64,000 nt of DNA from the NCBI RefSeq assembly GCF_014218335.1, contig NZ_AP023367.1, positions 2,047,501 through 2,111,500 on the forward strand, in the 5' to 3' direction. This DNA comes from Anaerocolumna cellulosilytica. Lineage in GTDB: Bacteria > Bacillota > Clostridia > Lachnospirales > Lachnospiraceae. This document shows, in pieces, positions 37,078-46,216 of this stretch; positions within the stretch are counted from its first letter, which is position 1; the number at the start of each line of letters is the position of its first letter. The position numbers and the translations under genes are program-made. The notes under the pieces are model-generated. The model was not told the origin of the DNA, did not search any database, and worked only from the letters and a program-made list of their open reading frames with translations.

Positions 37078-38853
37078 CTATATTAAGGAATATTCTTTTA
37101 ATAATTTTTCTATATCAGTGCCGGCAATTTTTTTAAGTGTTTCTAGGAACACGGCTTTTATATTTGGGTCAAGATTTAAGTCTGTAAGCTTTTTCCCATC
37201 ACTCAAGGTTGAAGTTGCATTCAGTAAATCGCGAATATCGTAAGTACTTCCCCAAACTTCTGGCACACCGCGGTCAATGTTTAAAAGTGTATAAACACTT
37301 TCCATGGCGGTACGGACGGAGTATTCTATTGTAAAGATTGTATCGCGTGTTGTTTCAGCGAATTGACCAAGGAAAGCAAAGTTAACACTGCCCGTTGGAA
37401 TAACAGCAGGGCGGTCACCTGCTTCACGGGGCATGAAAAATGCAGTTATGTATGGCATCATACAAGGTACAGTGTTAGCACTATTCTCTGCCATATCCTC
37501 AATCTGATTCTCCGGTACGCCAATGTGATACAGCCACTCCATACAGATTTCCTTACCGGTACAATCGCGCATAGGCTTTTTAATATAATTACCGGGTTTG
37601 TCGGTAAATAATCCGTAAATCCAACCCACCAACTGATTCTTGGGCTGATTACGGAAATGAGGCTGGCGGTTAAAAGTCCAGCTAAGCAGCCAGTTTGAAT
37701 CTTTGACCGTTACGATACCGCCTGTAACTATTTTCCCGCTGAAAGGGTCTCGCTTGCAGATGCTCTGAATATAAGGGGGGATACGGTTGTCTAAAGTCGT
37801 CACAGTTGCGGACATCCAGTTGCTTTGCTCTGCATCATAGCAGAATTTATCCGGGTGTCCAAAAGACGAATCCTGGGCTGCAATTTTACGCCACATATCC
37901 CAGCCGCCGCCTTGCTTAATCTCATAGTTGAAAGCAGCGGGAGTGTTTTGGCTGCCGATGGAAGAATTCTCAACACAGCCGCCATTAGTGATAAACACCA
38001 AATCGTCTTCAGTCAGATCGATATGCTCCTTCTGATGATTCCTGATAATATCAATCCGGGTCGCAACTTTCTTATCTTTCTGAGTATCAAATTGTACGTT
38101 CTCCACTTTAGTGCCGTAATGGAATTGAACATTATGAGAATCTAAATACTTAACTAATGGAAGAATCATAGATTCATACTGGTTAAGCTTTGTAAAACGA
38201 ACCGCAGTAAAATCAGGCATACCTCCAATATGATGAACGAACCGTTTAATATACAATTTCATTTCAAGAGCACTATGCCAATTTTCAAAAGCGAACATAG
38301 TACGCCAGTATAACCAGAAGTTAGAATTTAGTACTTCATCGCTGAATACTTCAGAGATGCGTTTATTATACAAAGCTTCATCTGGTGTAAAAAACAGTCT
38401 CATAATCTCTTGTGTACCTTTGTCTGACAAAGTAAACTTGCCGTCAGTATGGGCATCTTCACCGCGATTCACCGTTGCTCGTGTGAGAGAGCTGTTCGGG
38501 TCATGTTTATTGAGCCAATAGAACTCATCCAGTACACTGGCACCTTCGATTTCCAGTGACGGAATGGAATGGAATAAATCCCACAGACACTCATAGCGAT
38601 TGTCTACTTCACGCCCGCCGCGAATTACAAATCCGGTATTGTCATATTCGTAGCCATCGCAGGCACCGCCTGCAAGAGAATCCTTCTCTAAGATGTGGAT
38701 TCTTTTGCCTTCCATCTGTCCGTCACGAACAAGAAAAGCTGCGGCAGCAAGTGAGGCGAGGCCTGAACCGATTAAATAAGCCGATTTAGTATCAACACCT
38801 TTGGGTTTTTCAGGTCGTGCAAGTGATTCATAATTTCCTTTAGAATAATACAT
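37078..38853 (-). CDS. ohyA: Oleate hydratase (FAD-dependent)
   Basis: 591 residues of the oleate hydratase / myosin-cross-reactive-antigen family. The FAD-binding GSGLASLAAAAFLVRDG lies near the N terminus, followed by RGGREVDNRYECLWDLF. The family adds water to the cis double bond of unsaturated fatty acids, detoxifying them. ATG 38853 is chosen from GGAGGT 8 bases upstream; an in-frame ATG 33 bases earlier lacks one. The gene lies downstream of a TetR regulator on the same strand with a palindrome between, so it is probably controlled by that regulator. Confidence 0.95.
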   Translation of the reverse strand: MYYSKGNYESLARPEKPKGVDTKSAYLIGSGLASLAAAAFLVRDGQMEGKRIHILEKDSLAGGACDGYEYDNTGFVIRGGREVDNRYECLWDLFHSIPSLEIEGASVLDEFYWLNKHDPNSSLTRATVNRGEDAHTDGKFTLSDKGTQEIMRLFFTPDEALYNKRISEVFSDEVLNSNFWLYWRTMFAFENWHSALEMKLYIKRFVHHIGGMPDFTAVRFTKLNQYESMILPLVKYLDSHNVQFHYGTKVENVQFDTQKDKKVATRIDIIRNHQKEHIDLTEDDLVFITNGGCVENSSIGSQNTPAAFNYEIKQGGGWDMWRKIAAQDSSFGHPDKFCYDAEQSNWMSATVTTLDNRIPPYIQSICKRDPFSGKIVTGGIVTVKDSNWLLSWTFNRQPHFRNQPKNQLVGWIYGLFTDKPGNYIKKPMRDCTGKEICMEWLYHIGVPENQIEDMAENSANTVPCMMPYITAFFMPREAGDRPAVIPTGSVNFAFLGQFAETTRDTIFTIEYSVRTAMESVYTLLNIDRGVPEVWGSTYDIRDLLNATSTLSDGKKLTDLNLDPNIKAVFLETLKKIAGTDIEKLLKEYSLI

Positions 38854-38890
38854 AGTGATTACCTCCAGTTTTATGATTTCTTTCACTCAC

Positions 38891-38921
38891 TATTGTACTA
38901 TTTACTGAAATTACTACAATA
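38891..38921. promoter_or_regulatory. Imperfect palindrome between tetR-type gene and ohyA: candidate operator
   Basis: TATTGTA (38891-38897) and TACAATA (38915-38921) are perfect 7-bp arms, with additional symmetric bases inside; most of the 31 positions match their reverse complement. It lies 38 bases before ohyA, where a TetR-family repressor would be expected to bind. Confidence 0.5.
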
Positions 38922-38976
38922 AACAATCATTTGACTTTGATAAGTTTTACAACATATGGGCAAAACTGTATATTTT

Positions 38977-39561
38977 TTAATCATTTTTATGTATTTGATT
39001 AGTTTTCTTAACTTGATATTTGTTTAAGGCTCTTGAAACTTCACCGTGAATCAAGGTGCTGAGTTGATTAATGATTAATTGCGGGTCTTCCTGCATATCC
39101 TTTTTAATCCAATCCATAAGCAGACCGACAAAAGCAAAATTATAAAAGTTAGCTATGAACTTTTTATTTGCTTCCGAAACATTCATGCCAATTGCTTTTT
39201 CTTCAATGACTCCAATCAACAAATCATAAGTTATTGCATAGAAGTAATCTTCAATTTTTTCTCTGCTGATAGAATGATAAACATTTGAAATGAATGGTTT
39301 GTTATCAAGAACCATTTGAAATGTTTGCAAAAAACCCTGCTGCCAAGTCTCATATGTTTTTTTACCATTAATTGCTCTTGCCGTTTCTTCCATACAAATC
39401 CATTCAATTAAATCATATATGTCTTTAAAATGATAGTAAAAGGTCATGCGGTTAATTCCGCAATCTGTTGCGATATCTGAAATGGTGATTTTATGAAGTG
39501 GTTTCTGTAATAAAAGATTTTTAAGCGAGGTTTCTAGAGCTCGCTTTGTTATCTGCGACAT
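38977..39561 (-). CDS. TetR-family transcriptional regulator
   Basis: 194 residues. The N-terminal helix-turn-helix (KITISDIATDCGINRMTFYYHF) is typical of TetR regulators of the DhaS/YfiR kind with an early-terminating ligand domain. ATG 39561 is preceded by GGAGG on the minus strand. It lies 123 bases upstream of ohyA in the same orientation and probably represses it; unsaturated fatty acids are a natural inducer guess. Self-regulation cannot be judged because no palindrome was found upstream of its own start. Confidence 0.88.
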   Translation of the reverse strand: MSQITKRALETSLKNLLLQKPLHKITISDIATDCGINRMTFYYHFKDIYDLIEWICMEETARAINGKKTYETWQQGFLQTFQMVLDNKPFISNVYHSISREKIEDYFYAITYDLLIGVIEEKAIGMNVSEANKKFIANFYNFAFVGLLMDWIKKDMQEDPQLIINQLSTLIHGEVSRALNKYQVKKTNQIHKND

Positions 39562-39751
39562 TCAAAAGCCCTCCTAAGTATGATTTTGCTATCAAAAGAT
39601 TAGCATAGGCGAACAAAATATCAGATTAGGTTCGAGTATGCTTCCATGTAATTCCAACGCTTAAATTATAGCATATATTAAAAGATTTGTAGAATAATTT
39701 AATGACCGCTTTGTGTAGACAGCTCATGAAGACGAATGATATATAGGATTT

Positions 39752-39790
39752 AAGCCGATAAATGAGTGAGCAATCACCCATCATCGGCTC
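39752..39790 (-). terminator. Terminator downstream of rsmH
   Basis: AGCCGAT and ATCGGCT arms with inner pairing (ATGAGTGA with TCACCCAT) form a hairpin 20 bases beyond the rsmH stop; the minus-strand continuation is TTAAATCC. The tail is only weakly T-rich. Confidence 0.5.
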
Positions 39791-39810
39791 TTATAAAAGT
39801 AAGCAAAGCA

Positions 39811-40860
39811 TTATGATTTTATGGCCCAGCGCAATTTTGCACACTTGGCACGGCTATTAGTATTACATTCGGCAGCTGATGGGCGAATAGCCTCAGGAGC
39901 TATTTCTCGATAAATTCCTTCACGATAGAATTGTTGAAAAGATTTTTTAACAAGACGATCTTCACCGGAATGAAAGGTAAGGATAGCAACACGTCCACCC
40001 TCAGCCAGTGCAGCAGGAAGTTTTTCTAGAAATTTATATAGAACTTCAAACTCATTGTTCACATCAATTCGTAATGCTTGAAAGCTTCTCTGACAGGATT
40101 TTTTTATTTCATAGCTTCTATCTTTTTCAGGAATGAATTTCAGCGCATCGTTGATAATTTGTTTTAGTTGACTTGTTGTTGTTATCTCAACTCCCTTTCT
40201 TATTGTTGAAATAATAGCACGAGAAATCTCAGCAGAATGAGGTTCATCTGCATTTTCTAACAGCATACCATATAATTCATCTTGTGAAATAGTTTTAAGA
40301 CGTTCCGCCGCAGAGACTCCTTTTGATGGATTTAACCGTAAGTCTAAGGGACCCTCCGTCTTAAAAGAGAATCCTCTTTCAGGATTATCTATTTGCATAG
40401 ATGAGACACCTAAATCTGCCAAAATAAAATTCAATGGCCCCGATTCAGAAGTAATTTCATCGATATTTGAAAAATTTGTTTGCTTAATTGTTAAAATATC
40501 TGAGCCAAATCCTAAACGCTCTAAACGCTCCCTTGTTCGCGGTAATTCGATCGAATCCACATCGGTAGCATACAAATGCCCCTTTGAATTTAAACATTTA
40601 AGCATTTCTAAGGTATGACCACCATAACCCAAAGTTGCATCTAATCCGGTTTGTCCAGGGGCAATTTGTAAGAAATCTAATATTTCTTTCACACAAATGG
40701 AACGATGCATACCTGCAGGAGTATTGCCCTTTTGAATTACTTTTGCAACAGCATCGGCATATAACTCCGGTTGCAGTTCTTTATATTTATCTTTAAAAGC
40801 TTTTGGGTGGGTACCTTTATACCTGGGACGACGCTGGTGTTTTTGTTCTTGATTATCCAT
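39811..40860 (-). CDS. rsmH: 16S rRNA m4C1402 methyltransferase (RsmH/MraW) paralogue
   Basis: 349 residues with RsmH motifs: DATLGYGGHTLEML (SAM), ILADLGVSSMQID, FSFKTEGPLDLRLNP and ILTFHSGEDRLVK. It uses SAM to N4-methylate C1402 of 16S rRNA. A basic N-terminal extension of about 60 residues precedes the usual start of homology. The frame stays open to an ATG at 40935, but ATG 40860 has GGCGG upstream and is preferred. Unlike the usual mraW it is not beside division or cell-wall genes, so it is probably a second copy. Confidence 0.9.
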   Translation of the reverse strand: MDNQEQKHQRRPRYKGTHPKAFKDKYKELQPELYADAVAKVIQKGNTPAGMHRSICVKEILDFLQIAPGQTGLDATLGYGGHTLEMLKCLNSKGHLYATDVDSIELPRTRERLERLGFGSDILTIKQTNFSNIDEITSESGPLNFILADLGVSSMQIDNPERGFSFKTEGPLDLRLNPSKGVSAAERLKTISQDELYGMLLENADEPHSAEISRAIISTIRKGVEITTTSQLKQIINDALKFIPEKDRSYEIKKSCQRSFQALRIDVNNEFEVLYKFLEKLPAALAEGGRVAILTFHSGEDRLVKKSFQQFYREGIYREIAPEAIRPSAAECNTNSRAKCAKLRWAIKS

Positions 40861-41133
40861 TCTTGTTTCCGCCTTTTTAACTATCTTTTTTAATAAATGA
40901 TTCAAAACATCAGCGAAACTGATGATTTTAAACATTACTACAATCTATGATAGCAAATGCATGTCATAATAGCAAATATAAATAAAGAATCGGTATGAAA
41001 ATCAATCGTATCGCCAATGTGTGTAAATGTCCTTTTTTATTGCATTGAACAAGTTACTTATGTAAAATAGGTGGGTACTTAAGAAATTATATTAAAATAA
41101 ATCAATAATTTTTTTATCGTATATACTATTAAT

Positions 41134-41190
41134 TTAGGAGCTTGCAAAACTCTATGTTTAGAGTAAAAAGGTTGTTTTGCAAACACCTAA
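41134..41190 (+). promoter_or_regulatory. Nested hairpin in the dbpA-type leader
   Basis: TTGCAAAAC (41142-41150) pairs with GTTTTGCAA (41174-41182), enclosed by TTAGG/CCTAA (41134-41138, 41186-41190). An alternative inner stem, ACTCTA/TAGAGT, shares two bases with it. It ends about 10 bases before the helicase ribosome-binding site, so switching could affect translation or transcription. Confidence 0.5.
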
Positions 41191-41212
41191 CTTTTGAATG
41201 AGAGGTTTAAAT

Positions 41213-42664
41213 ATGGATAGCAGCAGTTTTTACAAATATAAAATCAGTGAGGATATTATTAAGGCGCTTAATGGCCTGGAATATTATATACCTACAAACG
41301 TTCAGGCCAAAGTCATACCTTCTGCTTTAGAAAAAAATGATCTTATCGTCAAAGCACAGACAGGCAGTGGCAAGACCGGTGCATATGCAATTCCCATATG
41401 TGAACTGATTGAATGGCTTGAAAATAAACCACAAGCCCTAATTTTGACGCCAACAAGGGAACTTGCCGTTCAAATAAAAGAGGATTTTATTAATATAGGC
41501 AGATTTAAGCGAGTAAAAGCAACAGCAATCTATGGCGGACACCCATTTTCGGTGGAGAAAGCAGAGTTGAAGCAGAAAACACATGTTGTTGTTGGTACAC
41601 CGGGGCGTGTTATGGATCATATAAAGAAAGGCACACTAACCTTAAGTAAGATGAATTATTTAGTAATAGATGAAGCAGATAGAATGTTTGATATGGGATT
41701 CGCCAGCCAGGTAGAGGCAATTTTAAAAGAACTGCCGGGGGAACGGATGACTATGTTGTTTTCAGCTACTATGAATGATGAAGTAAAAAGCATATCATCA
41801 AAGCATATGAAAGACCCGATTCATGTAGATGTCAGTGAAACCAGTATCATGACTGCTGGGATTAAACATTTTCTTTATATTACGAATGAAGAAGATAAAT
41901 TTGAGTTGTTAACCGATGTTATGATTATTGAAAAACCGGATAGCTCTATCATTTTTTGCAGTACTAAGGATCGTGTGGATATGGTATGTAGTCGTCTGAA
42001 TGATGCTGGCTATCCCTGTAATAAAATGCATGGCGGTATGGAACAGGACGAGCGAATATCTGCAATGAGGCGTTTTAAAAGGGGGGAGTACCGTTATTTA
42101 ATTGCCACAGATGTAATGGCAAGAGGAATAGATATAGAAAATATTTCTCTGGTTATTAACTATGATATTCCTTTAGATGAAGAAAATTATATTCATCGTA
42201 CAGGAAGAACAGGGCGTGCAGGGCAAAAAGGAAAAGCCATCTCCTTTGTAAATTCAGCACAAACCAGATACTTGCATGCTATAGAAGAACAGATTGGATT
42301 CAAAATTCAGGAATTAACGAAACCTGCCAAAGAAGAAGTATCCATTCAAAAACCTTTTTTTGATGAAAAAATCAATATGGCATCTCAGATAAGAAAAATG
42401 AAAAGTGATCAATTAAATAAAGAAATAATGAAATTACGTTTCAATGGCGGCAGAAATAAGAAACTTAGAGCAACTAATTTTGTCGGAGTCATATCTAATC
42501 TGGAAGGTGTCAGGGCAGAGGACATTGGAATAATATCAATGCAAGATACACTTACCTATATAGAAATACTAAATGGTAAAGGCTCATTGGTACTAGAAGC
42601 AATGAAAAATACAAAGATTTGCGGGAAGCAATTGAAGGTAATCGAGGTAATGGATAAAATTTAA
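41213..42664 (+). CDS. dbpA: DEAD-box RNA helicase, DbpA-like
   Basis: 483 residues. Helicase core motifs are AQTGSGKT, PTRELA, DEADRM, SAT, ARGID and HRTGRTGRAG. The C-terminal 75 residues (TNFVGVISNLEGVRAEDIG) match the DbpA RNA-binding domain that targets 23S rRNA hairpin 92. The enzyme unwinds short RNA duplexes in ATP-dependent large-subunit assembly. ATG 41213 follows GAGAGG; an in-frame ATG at 41198 is less likely. The structured leader just upstream suggests post-transcriptional control, as often seen for cold-induced helicases. Confidence 0.92.
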   Translation: MDSSSFYKYKISEDIIKALNGLEYYIPTNVQAKVIPSALEKNDLIVKAQTGSGKTGAYAIPICELIEWLENKPQALILTPTRELAVQIKEDFINIGRFKRVKATAIYGGHPFSVEKAELKQKTHVVVGTPGRVMDHIKKGTLTLSKMNYLVIDEADRMFDMGFASQVEAILKELPGERMTMLFSATMNDEVKSISSKHMKDPIHVDVSETSIMTAGIKHFLYITNEEDKFELLTDVMIIEKPDSSIIFCSTKDRVDMVCSRLNDAGYPCNKMHGGMEQDERISAMRRFKRGEYRYLIATDVMARGIDIENISLVINYDIPLDEENYIHRTGRTGRAGQKGKAISFVNSAQTRYLHAIEEQIGFKIQELTKPAKEEVSIQKPFFDEKINMASQIRKMKSDQLNKEIMKLRFNGGRNKKLRATNFVGVISNLEGVRAEDIGIISMQDTLTYIEILNGKGSLVLEAMKNTKICGKQLKVIEVMDKI

Positions 42665-42829
42665 AGCCATAGATAATTACTCTGCCTACTATAAATTTCA
42701 ATAAGTCCCAAATTCGAACGAATCAGTTCATTGTGTCAATTGGAAATTTAAGTAAGGTATAAGGGATATACTTTAAAATAAGTATATATTTCTATATAAT
42801 AGGTGATTAACAGAAGCAGGAGGAATTAT

Positions 42830-43069
42830 ATGCCAGATAAGAAATGTAAGGAGGAATACCTTCGAAGAATTCATAAAGTGCAGGATTATATTGAACATCA
42901 TGTAGGACAGTCTCTTACCATCACAGAACTTGCGGGCGTAGCAGGGTTTTCCAAATACCATTTCAGCAGGATTTTTCAGGGGATGCTGCATGAACCGTTA
43001 GCCCATTATGTGAACCGGATTCGAATGGAGAAGGCCATGTTTTTACTGGCACACCGGGCTGGGGACTAA
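42830..43069 (+). pseudogene. AraC-family regulator, truncated by deletion
   Basis: ATG 42830 (AGGAGG upstream) opens an AraC/XylS helix-turn-helix: RIHKVQDYIEHHVGQSLTITELAGVAGFSKYHF. It stops at residue 79, after MEKAMFLLAHRAGD, before the second helix-turn-helix and any effector domain. From about 43048 the DNA instead encodes the end of a beta-lactamase-family protein in another frame. A deletion that joined two genes explains this. The fragment could still bind DNA weakly but is best read as a remnant. Confidence 0.75.
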
Positions 43070-43398
43070 GTTTGTCCACTATGGATATGGCAAGAATAGG
43101 GCAACTATACCTAGAGGGCGGAGTCTTTAAGGGCAAACAAATAGTACCTGCGCAGTGGATAGATGAGAGTACAAAGGAACAAAGTCGATGGGATAAGTTG
43201 TCGTATGGTTATATGTGGTGGATTATAGATGATAAGGAAAAGATCTATGCAGCTATGGGAGATGGAGGAAATGTGATTTATGTTAATACGAAGAAAAAAA
43301 TGGTAATATCCATTGCTTCTCTTTTTATACCACATGCGAAAGATCGATTGAAACTTATCAGGGAGTATATGGAACCTATGTTTGATAGAAACGAATGA
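43048..43398 (+). pseudogene. Beta-lactamase-family serine hydrolase, 3' fragment
   Basis: The frame beginning near 43048 reads GTPGWGLSLSTMDMARIG and continues to TAG-region stop at 43396-43398. This is the C-terminal part of a class C beta-lactamase/PBP-related hydrolase (GLSLSTMDMARIGQLYLEGG; YGYMWWI). The catalytic SxxK and YxN motifs lie in the missing N-terminal part, so it is inactive. It is fused out of frame to the AraC remnant. The nearest internal start, TTG 43072, has no convincing ribosome-binding site. Confidence 0.75.
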
Positions 43399-43636
43399 CC
43401 TAGTATGGATAGGTTGATAATTTAACTAAAAGGTATTAATATTTATAGATATCATTAAAGTATAACAGGCTTGCGGATGAAAGAAATTGTATTTGCTTGT
43501 AATGGATGGTATAATTTAATATATTTGTATTGCTATATTTCATTTATAATTAAAAAATTCAAAAGCATATCTAGAAAATTCTATAAAGACAGGAGAAGGT
43601 TATAGATATATATCATGGCAGATTGGAGTGATAATA

Positions 43637-44239
43637 ATGGGAAATACGGATAAGTTTGAAATGATAGCTAATATGTATGATACACCTGAAAGAATCCAAA
43701 TTGCAAAGGTATCTTCAGAAGCTATCGGTGAATTTTTAGTAGATTCGAATGGAAAGGATGCAATTGATTTTGGCTGTGGTACGGGTCTAGTAGGAATGGA
43801 TTTGTTAAACAAGTTGAATTCCATACTTTTTCTGGATACCTCACAAAATATGATTCATCAAGTAGAGCAAAAAATTACTAGTGCAAATATACAGAATGCA
43901 GCAACGTTATGTTTTGACTTTGAAAAAGATAACCTGTCGGATGTGCATGCGGACTATATTTTTATGGTTCAAGTCTTACTTCATATTAATGATATTGAGT
44001 TAGTATTGTCCAGACTTTATGAGGTTCTTAAAGATAAGGGGCATTTAATCGTCGTAGATTATAACAAAAATGAAAACATAGATTCTGATATGGTTCATAA
44101 TGGATTTAGCCAAACAGAGTTAAATGATAGGATGAGTAATATAGGATATAGAAATATACAATCGAAAACTTTTTATAATGGAAGTAAGATATTCATGGGA
44201 CAAGATGCGTCACTATTTATTCTTGATGCCGAGAAATAA
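43637..44239 (+). CDS. Class I SAM-dependent methyltransferase
   Basis: 200 residues. AIDFGCGTGLVGMDLL is motif I of class I methyltransferases; later segments (CFDFEKDNL; DYIFMVQVLLHI; GHLIVVDYNK) fit motifs II-IV of the UbiE/small-molecule group. ATG 43637 has GGAG 8 bases upstream; a GTG nine bases earlier is the alternative. It stands alone between the deletion scar and the two-component genes, and its substrate cannot be inferred. Confidence 0.85.
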   Translation: MGNTDKFEMIANMYDTPERIQIAKVSSEAIGEFLVDSNGKDAIDFGCGTGLVGMDLLNKLNSILFLDTSQNMIHQVEQKITSANIQNAATLCFDFEKDNLSDVHADYIFMVQVLLHINDIELVLSRLYEVLKDKGHLIVVDYNKNENIDSDMVHNGFSQTELNDRMSNIGYRNIQSKTFYNGSKIFMGQDASLFILDAEK

Positions 44240-44278
44240 TGTTAGAAAAATATATTTGTTCCGAGTGGAGGTAAGGGT

Positions 44279-46216
44279 TTGCCAAAAAGGTTTCTGATGG
44301 TTTTTCTGATAATCTTTGCGTTTATTTCAATGTTATTGTTATCTATGCCGAGCAATAAATTAGGACACGACACCAGCTATCAGGTTGTAAATGGCAGAAT
44401 GAAGCTTCATGGCTGGAATCTGGAGCATATTAAAACGCTTCCTTTGGATGGGGAATGGGAATTTTATTGGGAGCAGCTTTTAACGCCGGCAGACTTTACA
44501 GCCCCAAATAAGAACAAGCCAGAACTTACCGGTTATTTACAGGTACCTGGATTATGGAATGGAAAGGTGTTTGGACAGAATGAAATACCTGTTTTTGGAT
44601 ATGCTACTTATCGTCTGGTCGTTGAAGGCATTCCTTTTCGTGGGGTACTTGGATTAAAAAAGGGCAATGCGCGCTTCTCCAGTAAAGTCTATGTGAATGG
44701 TAAGGAACTGCTATCCGATGGAGTACCGGCAGAGAAGTCAGCAGAGTATAAGTCTGGAAATACTCCTCAGTTGGGGTTTTTTAGTATCGATGGCGGAAGT
44801 GTTGAAATACTTGTACAGGTTGCTAATTATGAATATCTAAATTCAGGAATACCAGTTTCCTTAGAAATCGGTAGTGAAGATGCTATGATGCATGAGTATC
44901 AGAAAAATAATCTACTTTCACTTGCCGTCTTTGCAATATTATGGACAATTGCATTGGTACATTTAATATTCTTTTGTGTTGCCTTTGCAGGGGGGCATAA
45001 AGAATACTTATTACCTCTTTTTTCTCTTTTTTGTTTTCTATTTGCAATCGGCAATGCGCTGGCGGATCAGCGTCCTTTACTTTTATTATTACCGGATATC
45101 TCTTTTACCATAGTTTTTAAAATGAAAGACTTTTTTTTATCAGCTAACTTTATTGTGCTAATCTGGATTTTTCATAAATTTAAGAGTGGACTTTTGTCGG
45201 TACGTGTGGCTAAGTTGATTACATTTACATATGTAGCTAGTTTGGTGACTGTAGTGGTACTTCCGATTTATATATATAATAGAATATATCTGCTTGTGAT
45301 GTCTTGTAACAGCATCATTTTATTGGTTTTGTTAGTAAGGGTAATCCTCTTATATATACGAAGTGGAGAAGGTTTGTTGCTCTTTATTTCCATATTGTCG
45401 GTTAATTTATATTCCGCAGATGCAATTTTATTCTCCTTGGGTTTTAAAACAAGTTCCGGATTTTTGCAAGTGTATATCATGATATTGGCTGTTGCGATGA
45501 TATTAATGTTGTCGATGCAATATTTTTCGGCTTTGAGGAATTTAAAACATTCTGTGAAACGAACGCAGGAGGCAGAGATTGCTTTTCTGCGTTCGCAGAT
45601 AAATCCACATTTTTTGTATAATGCACTCAATTCCATAGCATCATTATGCAGGTCGGAGCCAGAAAAGGCAGAGGATGTGGTGGTAGAGCTTTCACAGTAT
45701 CTACGGCATAGTTTTGATTTTAAAAGGATGGACGCAATGTCTACGTTGGCAAAAGAGCTGGAATTGTTAGACGCTTATTTGTATATTGAAAAAACCCGTT
45801 TTGGTGACCGTCTTAGAGTCGAATATGATATAGACGAAACCTTGCATATTCCGCTTCCGCCCCTAGTGTTGCAGCCCTTGGTAGAAAATGCCGTGAGACA
45901 TGGGCTGATGGGTAATATAGCAGGGGGTACAGTAACAATTTCGATTAAACGCTGTGCACAGGAAGCGGTCTTTAAAATTACTGACAATGGAGTCGGAATG
46001 GATAGCGGTAAACTAGGAGGATTGTTGGTCGACAATACAAAAGAGAGGGGAATCGGTGTTTGGAACATCAATCAGCGTTTGAAAATGCTTTATAATACAG
46101 AAATAATCATAAGCAGCGAAAAGGGAAAAGGAACACAAGTTACGTTTGCCTTACCCCTCAATAACGATAAAATACCAAAGCTTAAACAGGTACGAAAGGG
46201 AGGTATCAACCATTAA
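44279..46216 (+). CDS. 7TM sensor histidine kinase (LytS-type)
   Basis: 645 residues from TTG 44279 (TGGAGG upstream). A membrane anchor (about 5-25) is followed by an extracellular beta-sandwich resembling 7TMR-DISMED domains (about 40-205), seven hydrophobic segments (about 215-415), then a His_kinase domain with the phospho-acceptor His444 in INPHFLYNALNS and an ATPase with LVENAVRHGL and GVGMDSG. It senses an unknown extracellular ligand and should phosphorylate the response regulator encoded just after it, whose start overlaps its stop codon. Confidence 0.9.
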   Translation: MPKRFLMVFLIIFAFISMLLLSMPSNKLGHDTSYQVVNGRMKLHGWNLEHIKTLPLDGEWEFYWEQLLTPADFTAPNKNKPELTGYLQVPGLWNGKVFGQNEIPVFGYATYRLVVEGIPFRGVLGLKKGNARFSSKVYVNGKELLSDGVPAEKSAEYKSGNTPQLGFFSIDGGSVEILVQVANYEYLNSGIPVSLEIGSEDAMMHEYQKNNLLSLAVFAILWTIALVHLIFFCVAFAGGHKEYLLPLFSLFCFLFAIGNALADQRPLLLLLPDISFTIVFKMKDFFLSANFIVLIWIFHKFKSGLLSVRVAKLITFTYVASLVTVVVLPIYIYNRIYLLVMSCNSIILLVLLVRVILLYIRSGEGLLLFISILSVNLYSADAILFSLGFKTSSGFLQVYIMILAVAMILMLSMQYFSALRNLKHSVKRTQEAEIAFLRSQINPHFLYNALNSIASLCRSEPEKAEDVVVELSQYLRHSFDFKRMDAMSTLAKELELLDAYLYIEKTRFGDRLRVEYDIDETLHIPLPPLVLQPLVENAVRHGLMGNIAGGTVTISIKRCAQEAVFKITDNGVGMDSGKLGGLLVDNTKERGIGVWNINQRLKMLYNTEIIISSEKGKGTQVTFALPLNNDKIPKLKQVRKGGINH

